Made by a program: the position numbers and the translations under genes
Notes under the pieces: model-generated
What the model was told of the DNA's origin: nothing
The model's database searches: none
The model's input: only the letters and a program-made list of their open reading frames with translations
Part shown: piece by piece, positions 22,523 through 34,383 of the stretch
How the letters are laid out: every line of letters starts with the position of its first letter
Numbering within the stretch: position 1 is the stretch's first letter
Assembly (NCBI GenBank): GCA_033002965.1
Contig: JAURVB010000851.1
Span: 62,001-126,000, forward strand
Reading direction: 5' to 3'
DNA: 64,000 nt
DNA from: Piper betle
Taxonomy: Eukaryota > Streptophyta > Magnoliopsida > Piperales > Piperaceae

Positions 22523-23431
22523 CATGGTTGCATAAATCGGAATCGGAATCGGAATCGGTTTTCCATGGAATCGGAATCGGAATCGGAATCGGTCTGAATC
22601 GGCCAAGAATCGGTTCAGTTGAATCGGTCCAAATTAATTTAATCGGTCATATATAATAATTTGACAATTTACAATATAAATATATTAAAATTGGGTATTG
22701 ATGTTATTTTTATATTATTCTATGTATTATAGTTTATGATATTTTTTAAATATTTTTTAAGATTTTTTAAAATTATTTAGAATTAATTATTATTTTTGAC
22801 TCGGGTTAGACTCGAGTCAACTTTTAATTACGAGAATGCCACCCTCCCCTCTCTACCCCCCGCCGCCGCCGGCGGCCCGGTCGGCGGCGAGCCTCGCGGC
22901 GGCGATGTCGGCAGCCCGGTCGGACGAACCGTCGGCCGGCGGAATCGCGGCGGAATCGCGGCGGAAGCGTCGGACGGCGGAAGGTGAGTTCGGAACGGGC
23001 GCAGCGTCGGACGGCGGTGGGGTGGTCGGAAGGTCGGGCGGAGCGTCGGGCGGCCGAATCGCGGCGGAATCGGGCGGAATCGCGGCGGAATCGGGCGGAA
23101 GCGCGGCGGAGGGCGGCGGAGCGAACGCGGCGGCGGAATCGGGGGAGAGGGTTTGATTTAGGTTTTTAAATCCAAATTACCATTTTGCCCATGCTTAAAT
23201 AATTTAATAAAAATTATACCTAGGGTATTTTGGTAATTTCCTAAAAAACCGATTCCGATTTAAATCGGCCGATTCCGATTCCGATTTAAATCGGTCGGAA
23301 TCGGCCGAAACGGGCCGATTCACGACCCGATTCGGGGCCGACCGAGTCGGCCCCGAAATCGGATCGGCGCGACGCCGATCCGATTTAAATCGGCCGATTC
23401 CGCACGGAATCGGCCGATTTTTTCAACTATG
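22523..23431. mobile_element. Non-autonomous hAT-type element, 909 bp, with AATCGG-repeat ends
   Basis: The element is bounded by perfect 8-bp target duplications GCACTAAC (22515-22522 and 23432-23439). Its ends are imperfect inverted repeats: CATGGTTGCATAAATCGG on the left, and CATAGTTGAAAAAATCGG as the reverse complement of the right. An 8-bp duplication is diagnostic of the hAT superfamily. Both subterminal zones are packed with AATCGG / CCGATT hexamers. The core (about 22840-23150) is very GC-rich, made of CGG-type triplet repeats. The long open frames across the core are by-products of that composition. No transposase is present. Confidence 0.85.
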
Positions 23432-25875
23432 GCACTAACTATGAGAGTGGTAATTCCAACCTTAACTTTGTTTTCAATTTCTCTCTTTGTTGCTCAACTT
23501 TATATGTTTTTTAGTTATTTTCAACTAAAAAATTGTTCTTGCATGTTAGTGTATAACATTAATATTGTGATTATTTCTAAAGCTTATTCAATGACATCGA
23601 AACAAATCATAGCTGATCTTAATAAGAGTGAAAAACTGAACGGTGCCAACAATTATGACATATGGCATTGTAAGGTTGTTCTCATCCTTGGGGATTAGGA
23701 GACAACTGAGGCATTGACTCAAGTTTTGAATCCATCACCACTGAGCCCTAATGCTATTTAAAACTGTCGTGCAACTGAGACTTATGAGTCTTGGAAAAAG
23801 AATAATGCCACTGCCTGCATTACTTTACTCAGTTCAATGGTGAATGACATCATGTATCAATTTGAGCAATACAAGACAGCTCATGCAATGTGGATTGCAT
23901 TGAAACAAAAGTTTGGTATTACTTCAACTACCCAACTTAGGCAGCATACTATCAAGTTTGACACTTTCAAGATATGTACAAATGTGTCTATGACTAAATA
24001 TCCTCGTGAAATGTCAAATATGATTTATAAGTTGAAAGATGTTGGTCATATTTTAATTGATGAATAATAAGTGCAAGCCGTCACCCATTCTTTGGCACAC
24101 TTAGGAACATATAAAAGTCCAAATGCCCGTAACGATCATTATTTTTTATGATGTTTCTCGTCATTTAGAACTAGAGGGTGAATGTCTTAAAGCATCCAAG
24201 ATTACAGAAGAAGCATTTGTTGCCGACTCTTCAAAAGTTGTGCCTTCTTCTTCCCGGAAGAAAAAAGTTCCTATCCTAAGGGTAAAGAGAAGTGGTTAAA
24301 AAACAAAACAAATGGTGGAAAACGCCAATTTAAGAAGCACTGAAATAATAAAAAGAAGATCAAATGCTTTAACTACAAGTAAAAGGGACACTTCACTCGG
24401 GAATGCACTGAGCCAAAAAAGTTAATCCTATACCCTTCGTTTAAAATATTTTTGTTATAGTAGTTGCATTTTTCTTACTGAATCTAACCTTGAGTAGATT
24501 GTTGATTAAGGTGTAACCCACCACATAATAAATGTTCGGGAAGCATTTGTCCACTTTTGTCAAGTTCTATCAGGAAGATAGTGGATTTATATAGTTAATA
24601 ATTCAAAAACTGAAGTTACTAAAGGTTGAAGGTGGACGCAATCGTGACCTACATGAAGTACTTTATGCTCCTGATATTCGACGAAATTTAGTTTTTGTTG
24701 TAGTGTGAATTGATTTGGCTTTTTCTTGAGTTTTTGTGGTTCTTGTTTGACTATCAATTATGACAATGTATATCATGGGTGTAGATCTCTATCTAACTAT
24801 TTCATGATACTAGACATGGTTGTTGAATGGTTTAATGTATGAAGTTATTTTTCATTAATTTCTTCTAATAGTTCTACTGTAGATGATACAACTTGGCATG
24901 CACGTTTGGGACACATTGGTTAAGATAGAATGACCAGGTTAGCAATAGACAACCTTTTAGGTCAACTATCTAACGTAAATTTACCAAGATGTGAATATTG
25001 TCTAACTAGAAAAAATACTAGAAAACCTTTTGGTAAAGCAACTTGAGCTAATTTTCCTTTCTAACTTGTCCATTTTGACATATGTGGACCAATGAATGTG
25101 ACAGCAAGGCAAGAGACCTTATATTTCATCACTTTTAGTAATGATTATTCACGATATGACGTTATTTACTTGATTTCTCATAAATCTGAAGCATTAATTG
25201 TTTTAGATGTTTTCTTTTGAATATGAAAAAACAAATAAATCTCACTTTAAAAGCATTGAGAACGGACTATGGTTGCGAATATTTATTTGACAAATTTGGG
25301 GAATTGTGTCATGAGAATGATATTACTTTACAATTAACTATTCCAAATACTCCATAACAAATTGGTGTTATCAAATGATGGAATAAAACTTTTCTCAAAA
25401 TGGTTAAGTCTACGATGACTCAAGCAAATCTCCCCATTTCATTCTGGGGAGATGCCCTACTTAAAGTAGCCTATATACTTAATTGTGTTCCCTCAAAATC
25501 TGTCACTTCCACACCTCATGAATTATGAACAAAATGACAAGCTGAACTAGCTCATTTAAGGCCTTGGGGTTCAGCTGATTATGTCCATGATTCATCCTAC
25601 AAACAAGGAAAATTAGGTCATTGTGGAAAGAGATGTATTTTCATACGATATCCTAAACAATCTAAAGGATATGTTTTCATTGGTGAATATATAAATAGAA
25701 GCATTTTTGAAATTGAATCTCATGATGTCACTTTTCTTGAGCATAATTTTCTAATAACGGAAGTACTTCAAAAAGATTTCCAACTTATGGAAATGGATGA
25801 TTCTAACAGTGGGAGTCATTAAGACAAATCACAAGAACATGTTCACTTTTAGAAACAGTTCATGATTTGAGTGGG

Positions 25876-28800
25876 TGTAAACACCAGCTTCGTGTTAGGG
25901 TTTTAACCGCTTATAGTTTTGCCTAGTTCAGGCTAGTTTAGAGTCAGTTCAAGCGAGCTCAAGTCAGACTAGTTTTCAAATCATGAGTATGAGGCCGAGA
26001 TGGTCGTATGAGTATATTATGGTGGCTGAGTATGCCTGACATGTAGATAATAGCTTCGGATAGACTACAACAAAGCATGAGTTATCATTGTATATACGAG
26101 GTGTACAAATGATTTTTATGAGTTAGCCAGGTTTGTAGGCCTAAATTTAGGCTGTTTCAGCATTTAGTATCCGTTTAGGATTTTCAAGGTATCTCATTTG
26201 CATGAATCATAGGGATTTTGGATCACCGGATGGTGCCTTTGTGGGCCCAACTTGATTGAGTCATAGGTTTTCACCTGATTGAGTTGAGGGTTCGAGACCC
26301 ATTTAGCCTTCTTACCTCAATTCCCACCTATAGAGTCACTATTAGGACTCGAGTCAGTTTTGACTTTGGACGGTCTCGATCCGAGTTTTTCGTCCATATA
26401 CACATATTGCATATACCCATAGTGGGCCCCACTAGGCCATCAAGTTGTCAGATGTTGAGATCATGCCACGTGGCAAGATCACGCCACGTGGCAAGATCAC
26501 AACCATCCATGCCAGCCCTAGCTTCACCCCATTATTTTCCAGACATTTCCCATGATTTTGATGATTTCCACCCTAGTACTGTTGCCACTTCGGTTCGCCG
26601 CTGGTGAGTCTCTGGCTCACCCTCAGCCACCTGACCAGCTCCCCCAAGACTGCCTCACAGCCGGCTATCTATCCATACCTTTCATGACCACCAGCGCAAC
26701 CGCAATCGCCGCCGGTGATGACGTTTTTGTAGTTGGTTTCCACCGTTGCTGCCACATGTTCGAGCCATTTTCTACCGCCGGTGAGCCACCTCTGGTTGAT
26801 CCAACTACCCAGACAGCTTCCCTTCAACGAGAGCTTCATTTTGAGACCACCCATGATCACTGCCATGGCCGCGATCGCCGCCGGCGACACTGTCGCACCC
26901 ATTGCGATTCCTTCTCGTTAGGGCCGACCTCCACCGATCGCCACCACAACCATGATCCTTCTCGTTAGGGCCATCGATCTTGACCGGCAGTGACCCCAGC
27001 TGTGCTACAATCAGCATTTTCTTGCGACGGGTGCTGCCTGCCCCATCAGACCTGTATACCCTCATTTGTGCCCGCTTGTGTGCGTTTGTGTCCGCCAGCC
27101 CAAAGCACTGTTCACTAGTTTGTATCCGTGGTCATGCCTAAGCCCATGTCTGTGTCTAGGTACCTGGCTCAACATTGTTGCTTGACTCAACTGAGTCGAC
27201 TTGGCTCGACTGGTTGACTCATCTCGACTCAGTCGACTTGCCTGGGTTGATTCATTCCCCATTTTTAACCTGATTTCAGTTGTTTTTCCACTGTTTTCGG
27301 TAATTTGAGAACCCCTACATTAGTTTAGGTGCTTATTCATCTTATTTGGCATATTTTGATATTATGAGTGTTTATAAGTGTTATGAGTTGTTTATTTCTT
27401 TTGATTTCTATGTTTGTTGTATATGAATGGTACTTATGTGATTGTTTGTTATTATTATTGATATATTTACTAATTAATATTAATATTATTCATGCTTACT
27501 AAACTTTATTTATTTATTTAATTATTTATCTATTTATTCGTTGCGTGTATGCTATTATTTATTTGTATGTAATTACTTATTCCGTGTTGGATGACTATGA
27601 TATTATTATTATTCATGACTAATTAAAATTAACTAAGTGTTTATTTGTTTATTAATTAATGAAATGATTATGTATTTATTTATTTAATTGTTCACATGTT
27701 TACTAACACGAGTATATGTGATATTTACCCGTGTTTAGCTATGTATTTATATAGTATATGATATTATTATTTTATGATTAGAGTATTGATTATTGTCATG
27801 TATTTATTATTTATCTATTTATTCATGAGTATATGTATTTATTTATTTATTAGTTATTTCCTTTATCATGTCTCAATTTGCATCCTATATGTTTAGTTGT
27901 AGGTTTACTTAGTATTGTCTTTCTTATTAGGATGTACTGATGATGTGAGCACATACCACGTCCATGCATCATATAAAGATGTTAGTAGTTTACTTAGCAA
28001 TGAGTTTCAATGTAGGTTTCAGAGTCTGAACTCGCTGTAGATGACATTATACGCTTGGAGTTTGGACCACAGGTCTATTAGGGCTCTTCTCACTTTTTAT
28101 CGCTATATTCTATTGCTGATTTCATTTCTAGATCACAGGACGTGTTAAGTGGCTGTTTTATCAGACCCCACTTAACATGGGCCATTTAGACGTATTTTAT
28201 TCTCGTGTTAATAACCCTTAAGAATGAGACCCCTTGAGTCTGATTTTGAAAACAATATCATCGCAAGTTGCCTTCGGGCCTATTAAATAAATATCTTCCC
28301 AAGCCTATATATGATTTTCTCAAGTTTTTCGGTGAGATGTGAGATAGGGAAAAATCAACAACCCTGTCTTGAGAGAGGGCGTGTGTTAATCAAAGCGGGT
28401 TTTGGATTTGGTGAGAGTCTGTTCTTCAAACTCGGAGAAGTGTGAAGGTTTATCGGTAATGCAATGCATCAAATGTCTAAACTTGTGGTTTCAAAGAAAG
28501 CTTGAGAGTACTTGGCCTCTGTACTCAGGGCCAGGAGTGATACAGAGGTTGCAGGGGGTTGAAAGAAAAGAAATTGATGTTCCCGCGCAAGGGATAGTTT
28601 TTAAAGTTGACAAAGCATGAGAAGAGTAAGAAAGAGAACACTATTGCACAAGGTCGACAACTACTAATTAATGCCCTTATGAGAGATTTTGTGAAGGAGT
28701 ATATAAATATCTTCATTTAACAAGAGGGTAGAGCTTTCCTATGCTAGTTTGACTATTTGTTATTTTTGGACCAGTAACACTCATTATTGACATTTTTCCT

Positions 28801-29084
28801 ATTATATATATAGGTTTCGTGATTCTGAATCGGCTTTGGTGGGAGGAGAGATAAACGGTACACAAACTTGAGCTTAGCGCATTTATTTTCTTTTACACTT
28901 TTACTTATATTTGATGTGTCTTTGAAGCATATTTAGCGATGTCTTCCATTCTCTTGACACTAAGCAAGTTATTTCGATCTATATTATTGATCGAGTCTTA
29001 TATACTAGTTGCTTTATACATGACTCGACTCGATCACGATATTTCCGATCCAGTTCTTAGGTGAACTGAAATCAGGATGTCATA
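25876..29084 (-). mobile_element. 3.2-kb insertion in the copia element, probable solo LTR
   Basis: The insert is flanked by GTGGG at 25871-25875 and 29085-29089 (5-bp target duplication) and has LTR-like ends. Read on the minus strand it starts TATGACATCCTGATTTC, close to the TGTGACATCC start of many plant gypsy LTRs with one change, and ends GGTGTTTACA. It has no polymerase domains, no internal duplicate of its own ends and no primer-binding site, so a large solo LTR is the simplest reading. A single-LTR-less non-autonomous element is possible. Inside are a TTATTTATT-rich tract (about 27440-27870) and duplicated G-boxes. Confidence 0.6.
26465..26492. promoter_or_regulatory. Tandem perfect G-boxes inside the insertion
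   Basis: GCCACGTGGC occurs at 26465-26474 and again at 26483-26492, as two copies of the same 18-bp unit. The core CACGTG is the binding site of plant bZIP and bHLH factors, and GCCACGTGGC is a high-affinity G-box. Located inside a likely LTR, the pair could be part of that element's promoter; activity is inference. Confidence 0.45.
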
Positions 29085-30714
29085 GTGGGAGTCATTCTTT
29101 GAAGACACCTCTTTAATCATGACTTACATCGTAGTCTAGGTGGAAATGGTCCTCGTTGAAGCTTTGATATTGAAGAAGATGTATTATTAATAGATGGAGA
29201 TATTTTCTTATTTTCCGCATCATACGTTGATGAACCGAAAAATATAAAAGATGCACTCTCTTCACCTATGAATAGAAAATGAAAAATTGCATTGGAAGAT
29301 GAAATGAAATCAATGCATGATAACAAATTTTGGACTTTAGTTAATAATTATAAGGGAAGAAAAATAATTGGGAATAAATAGATTCTCAAGATAAAATGAA
29401 AAGTCGATGGAATAGTTGAAAGGTATAAAGTTAGAGTAGTAGAAAAAAAGACTACATTCAAGGTGAAGGGATAGACTAGGAGGTGACATTTTATCCCGTA
29501 GTAAGGATAACTTCAATTCGATTGATTTTAGCAATTTTAGTACATTTAGATTTAGAATTACATCAAATATATGTAAAAATAGTATTTCTCAGTAAAGAAT
29601 TAGAAGAGAAGATTTATACAAGTGCAAAAAGTTTACAAATTATAAAAACCTATATATGACCTAAAACAATCCTCTTGAAAATGGTATTTGAAATTTCATA
29701 CACTCTATCATATCGAATGATTTTACTGCTTATTGATGAGGCCATTGTCTTTACATTAAACATGATAATAAATTTTTTACTTCTATCTCTATATGTGTAT
29801 GCTATTTTATTTGCATCCAATAGTAAAGACTTTATCTCTACCACTAAAGAGGGGTGATCCTCTCATTTTGAAATAAAGGATATGAGTAAAGCTAAATATA
29901 TACTTGGTGTTAAAATTAAGCTTCTAAATCGTTCAAAGAAATTGATTATTTTTTCTCAAGAGTCATATATTAATAAAGTCTTAGAACATTTCAATATGCT
30001 TAATTGTAAGCCAATGGACCCCTTCAATTGCTAAGAGCGAATCCTTGAACCTTTCAATGCGCCTAAAAATAAAAGAAGTAAAATAACAAATGTCTAAAAT
30101 ATTATATGCAAATGTTGTTGGTAGTTTGATGTATACAATGATATGCATACGGCCTGACATTGTATATGTCGTGCCTATGACTCACTAAAAAGCTATCAAA
30201 AGGATTATGAGGTATTTGAAGAAAACAATATATCATTCCCTTTGTTATCAAGGTAATGATTGCAAACTAATTAGCTATATGGATGCCGATTGGGCCGGAG
30301 ACCTCGATGGAAGAAAATCAACATCGGGATATCTATTCTTACTAAATGGAGGAGCAATCTTGTGGGCAAGCAAAAGCAAATATGTGTTGCCCTATCTACC
30401 ATGAAAGCAGAGTTTGTGGCGTCTTCAAGTGTGGTTCAAGAAGTTGTTTGGTTCAGATGATTTTTGAAATATTTGGCAATCGTCACTACAACTAATGAAA
30501 CTGTGACAATATATTGCGATAATAAGCAATAATTGCTTACACAAGAGATCCCAAATACTACGGTAAAATCAAACATATTGATATCAAGTACAGTTATGTC
30601 AAATACATAATATTATAAGAAGAGGTTGTCTTGCAATATATTAATACACATCGGATAGTAGCTAACCAACTTAGGAAATCAATAGGCCTAGATTTGTATA
30701 ATTCTCAAAGTTAG

Positions 30715-32240
30715 ACCATGGAAATATGTTTGATATGATTGTATATTGTTTGAATTATTAATGCATTTTTTCATCTTTTTTCAAGATTATTTATGCACAC
30801 ATTAATGTTATTAACATGCAAAATATGTCAACGGGAGAATGAGTTACTCACACGATCATTCACTTTTTATGTTTATATAATATAAGGAGATGAGACATAC
30901 AATTTTATATGAAAATTGTAGTTGTCGCTTTGATAAGTCAAGATGAGATCATTTTCTATAAATGATTGAAGGGAATATGTTCTTTTATATGTTATTAAGG
31001 TAGAGTGAGCATTGGTGCATTTAAGATGCTTTGGTTGCTTATATACTAGTATTTGAAGTTAATCATTAAGTGAACAATAGTATGGTAGTCTTTACACATG
31101 TAAAACATATCAAAAGTAAGTTTTCCACTATAGTATGTGATTCATACCATATGTGCTATTACGACCATAATTTAAATTATCTCTATTTCTAAGATGTGTG
31201 AGACCTATTAAGTAAACTTTAAATTTTTGTCCTTAATACTTTCAACTAACTACATCTTGAATATATAAAAATGTTTGCTACTTTACCATGTTACCTAATA
31301 CCATGAAAAATTTAGTATAGGGGGCATGTTAGAAAACCAAATTTTTATTGTCAGGGAATAATCAAGTGTGAAAGAAAGACCATTGAAATTATGTCCAAAG
31401 TGCACTTGTCATGAGCAATATGAGAACATAACGTGGACATAAGCTGTGGAGTATAAATACAATGAGGGATAAAATGACTCTACGATGTCTCGAATATGTT
31501 GAGCACACACTATACTATATAATCAATAATTGGCACATAATATGATATCTATTGTGTCCTCGTCAATTGCTCAAATTAACCACGTATGAAAAAATTACAA
31601 TCTCATAATCAGTGGGAGATGCGACGTTTATGTTCACCCATGATATATATTCTACTCATTATGTGCAAGTAGATGATGTTGGCTATATTTCTCTAATTGC
31701 CCTTGGGAGGGAAATTCAAAATAGTGGTTACAAGAATTTCCCATGAGAGAGCAATTAAAACATGGTGGTTACTTGCAACTAGCATCTTCCTCCTTACACA
31801 AAATAAGGAAGAAACAGGGAAAAAAGATCGGAGACGGTACTTGGACTGATGTTGTTGTCAGAGACTGTCAAAGATTGTTAGGAGTGGTCTAATCTGTGTG
31901 TAGTGGTCGATTTTTGCATGTGATTTTGACCGACCGAAGGATAATTTTCAATTAATCCTGTTGTACTACTAAGGTACATTTATTTGTTCATTTTACTTTT
32001 GTTAGGATGTTTACTTGTGTCAATTTATTAATTGGCATGAGTAATTTTTTCTTCATACACAATTTTGATGAAGTTAAATATTTTTTATCAATTCTTTAAT
32101 GCTAGTTAAAAATACATTCGATGTGTTTATACTTATTGACTTATTATTAATCTACAATAATACATAAAACCGAATACTTTTAATCCGGTGTTGCTATGTG
32201 TCCGATGCTTATTTTACAATGCTACCCTTTATATCCTATC
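30715..32240 (+). mobile_element. Copia 3' non-coding region and putative 3' LTR
   Basis: After the polyprotein stop come about 600 bases of non-coding sequence. A purine-rich AGTATAGGGGGCA (31314-31326) then directly precedes TGTTAGAAAACC, a good polypurine-tract and LTR-start pair. The LTR may run to about 31970 (GGTACA), but without a second copy its end is a guess. The rest of the stretch is AT-rich spacer without coding potential. Confidence 0.4.
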
Positions 32241-32244
32241 CATA

Positions 32245-33190
32245 AAAGTATTACTTCTCCATTGAAGTTTTTTAAGTGGGTCTGCTATGTACCTCGTAAC
32301 TATTTCATAATATTATCCTTTATTTCCCCTTCATAAACCAAATTAAATTATAACTCTAGCTTTTATTATTAAAACTAGAATAAAAAATCTAAATCATCTA
32401 AAATCAAGCCCATGATAAATTAATTCTTTATTAAGTAGATTTATAAATTAAAAAGTATATAAATATCAATTAATTAATTAATTGACAATAATATGTCAAG
32501 GTTTTTAAAAATAGAAATGATATATAAGACTATAATAAGTAAATATCTATTATAATACAAATCAAGTATTACAAATATATATTACAATAAAACTTTTAAT
32601 CAAAGTATATTATATTCTAACTCAAATGAAAATCACAAAAGTATTACTTTCTTATTGAAGTTTTTCTAATTGTGTCTACTACATGTCCTCTAACAATTTT
32701 ATAACATTATCCTTTATTTCTTGTTTATAAACTAAAAAAATTATAATTTTATCTTTTTATTATTAGAATTAAAAATAGAAAATCTAAATCATCTAAAATC
32801 AGATCCGGTAATAAATCAATTCTTCAATAAGTAGATATCTAAAGTTATCAAATTGATAAATATTAGCTAAGTAATTAATAACAAAATAATAATATCCACC
32901 AAAAAAATTAAGTTAGTTACACACCCTATACTTATGAGGATAAGATCTAATATTTTAGTTGAAATATATTTAAAATTTTTAATGTGATTAATAACTTTTG
33001 AAGAAACGACTAAGCTAATCAATCTGTATTAATTGGACCCGACCTTTACAAAAAATATATTAACCTTTTTAAAAATAGACATAATAGATAAGATTATAAC
33101 AACTAAATATCTATTATAATACAAATCAAGTATTAAAAAAAATTATAAATTTAATTCAAATATATTATATTCTAAACCACATGAAAATAG
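32245..33190. repeat. Two-copy direct repeat, about 392-bp period, split by a solo LTR
   Basis: AAAAGTATTACTT...TTGAAGTTTTT at 32245 recurs at 32637. Later landmarks (CCTTTATTTC, AATCTAAATCATCTAAAATCA, AAATATCTATTATAATACAAATCAAGTATTA) recur in the same order. The second copy is longer because it contains the solo LTR at 32890-33050. The duplication therefore predates that insertion. Confidence 0.8.
32890..33050 (+). mobile_element. Solo LTR of the short-LTR TRIM family
   Basis: This 161-bp segment aligns end to end with the 153-156-bp LTRs at 41020, 46507 and 47292. Shared parts are AAAAAAATTA near the start, GAGGATAAGATC.AATAT, TGATTAATAACTTTTGAAGAAACGACTAAG, and a final GACC.TTTACA. It interrupts the second copy of the 392-bp repeat exactly. 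No internal region or second LTR is present. The start TG has become TA, and target duplications are not clear. Confidence 0.65.
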
Positions 33191-33567
33191 TCAATTATAA
33201 AAATAATAAATTGTTGAAAATCATAATGAGGCACATGGCAAGCGACTAAATAATAATGTGTGTGTAATTTAAGAGAAAGACACTTTTTCTTGGGTTGGGT
33301 GAGAAGCTGTCTTCTCTCAACAGTGGCTTGAGTTGTGTATCATTTCATTTCTTTGAGTGTTGTTTTCGTTTGTCTCAGTTTATTGTGGACGGTTTGTTTG
33401 CCTTCGGTACTTTCTTGACCCTATTGATTAACTTTCTTTAAGACCCTGACTTTGTGATCCTTAGCCAAGTGATGTGTAAGATATTAAAGTCCTGGAAAAG
33501 GGAGGGCGGGGGGCGGGGGGGGGGGTTGTCTCATCTCATGCCTTGCTGATCCTATTTTCTGTTCTTT

Positions 33568-34383
33568 ATGTACCAACTGATTTTGGGTTTTCTTTCGATT
33601 CCAAACATGGATATGGCCTCATCATCGAAGGAAGAAGTGGATATTACAGATCTGCTTGATGCTCGACTTAAGCCTCTTACCACTTTGGCACCAAGACATT
33701 CCCTAAAAATACTCCCAGTAAATGTTGAACAAGTGGGTTGGAAAGCAGCACTGGTGAGTAAATTTTTACCTCCATTGACCGAGGATTTTAATGAGGTCTG
33801 TAAGAATATTCCTCGTATTTGGTGGTTATCTGCATCAAACATTCAGCTTGACCTACTTGGAGCTAATAGATTTCTTGCCAAATGTCGACCACTGGATAAC
33901 AGGGACAAAATTCATTATTGGCAGCTCTTTCAAATATCGGGATCTGTCCTTGTTATGGTAAAATGGGACCAAGTTACTCCAACTCAACTCTCTCTTTCTC
34001 AAGTTCCATGTTTGGTACAGGACCATGGTAAAAATCCCTTGGATGCTTCTATTTCGGTGGGTGAGATTTTATTACCGGAGGTTGGCCAATCATTCTTCGC
34101 CCTCGGTACTGTTTTAGTTATGGTTCCAGGTGCTTATATGAGAGGCTACATCATGTTATCACTTGAGAAACTTGTTGCTGTTGTAACAATCCGCATAACA
34201 AAAGAGGGTGAGCAGTCACCATCCATTTTTAAATATGAAAGGTTGCAACAGATATGTTTTAAACAGAGACTTGTGGGCATCGTATGGGTCTTGTCGTCAG
34301 TATCATGGGGGCAGTACAATTTTCGTCAAATGTGGGTGGGTAGTTATGGGAACGCCGTCACTATCTCCCTCTCTCTCCCGTAG
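33568..34383 (+). pseudogene. LINE ORF1-like protein fragment (DUF4283 / CCHC type)
   Basis: This is a single open frame of 271 codons; MDMASSSKEE at 33604 may be the natural start. Residues about 55-155 (GWKAALVSKFL ... RIWWLSASNIQLDLLGANRFLAKC ... VLVMVKWDQ) follow the pattern of the DUF4283 domain found in plant L1-type retrotransposon ORF1 proteins. Near residue 225, IFKYERLQQICF resembles the YERLP.FCF.CG start of the zinc knuckle that follows DUF4283. The remaining Cys/His ligands are lost, apparently through a frame change. A G-rich tract at 33500-33526 lies just upstream. No endonuclease or reverse transcriptase follows, so this is a 5' fragment or a domesticated relic. Confidence 0.55.

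Larger units (their letters stand above)
23591..30714 (+). mobile_element. Decayed Ty1/copia retrotransposon, interrupted by a nested insertion
   Basis: The relics keep the copia order. Gag starts at MTSKQIIADLNKSEKLNG (23591), followed by the gag body (23837-24067). A CCHC zinc knuckle remnant near 24360-24410 has its second Cys replaced by a stop-adjacent residue. The integrase HHCC region with TWHARLGHIG is near 24890-25030, and the integrase core with HFDICGPM near 25070. Reverse transcriptase (SPVVRITSIRLILAI-type) is near 29480-29860, and RNase H with DADWAGDLDGRKSTSGY is near 30275-30340. The polyprotein closes LYNSQ-stop at about 30714. Many stops and frameshifts show it is long dead. 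Sequence 25876-29084 is a later insertion that separates integrase from reverse transcriptase. No convincing 5' LTR was found; a hAT-type element sits just upstream of gag. Confidence 0.85.

Noticed and set aside
22796..23169. Open frames of 60-106 codons rich in Ala, Gly, Ser and Arg
   Set aside because: They lie wholly within the GC-rich core of a hAT-type element with proven ends and consist of translated CGG-type triplets.
26284..27262. Cluster of overlapping open frames on both strands
   Set aside because: They lie inside the 3.2-kb insertion, have no domain, and reflect locally higher GC content and palindromic GACTCAGTCGAC-type sequence.
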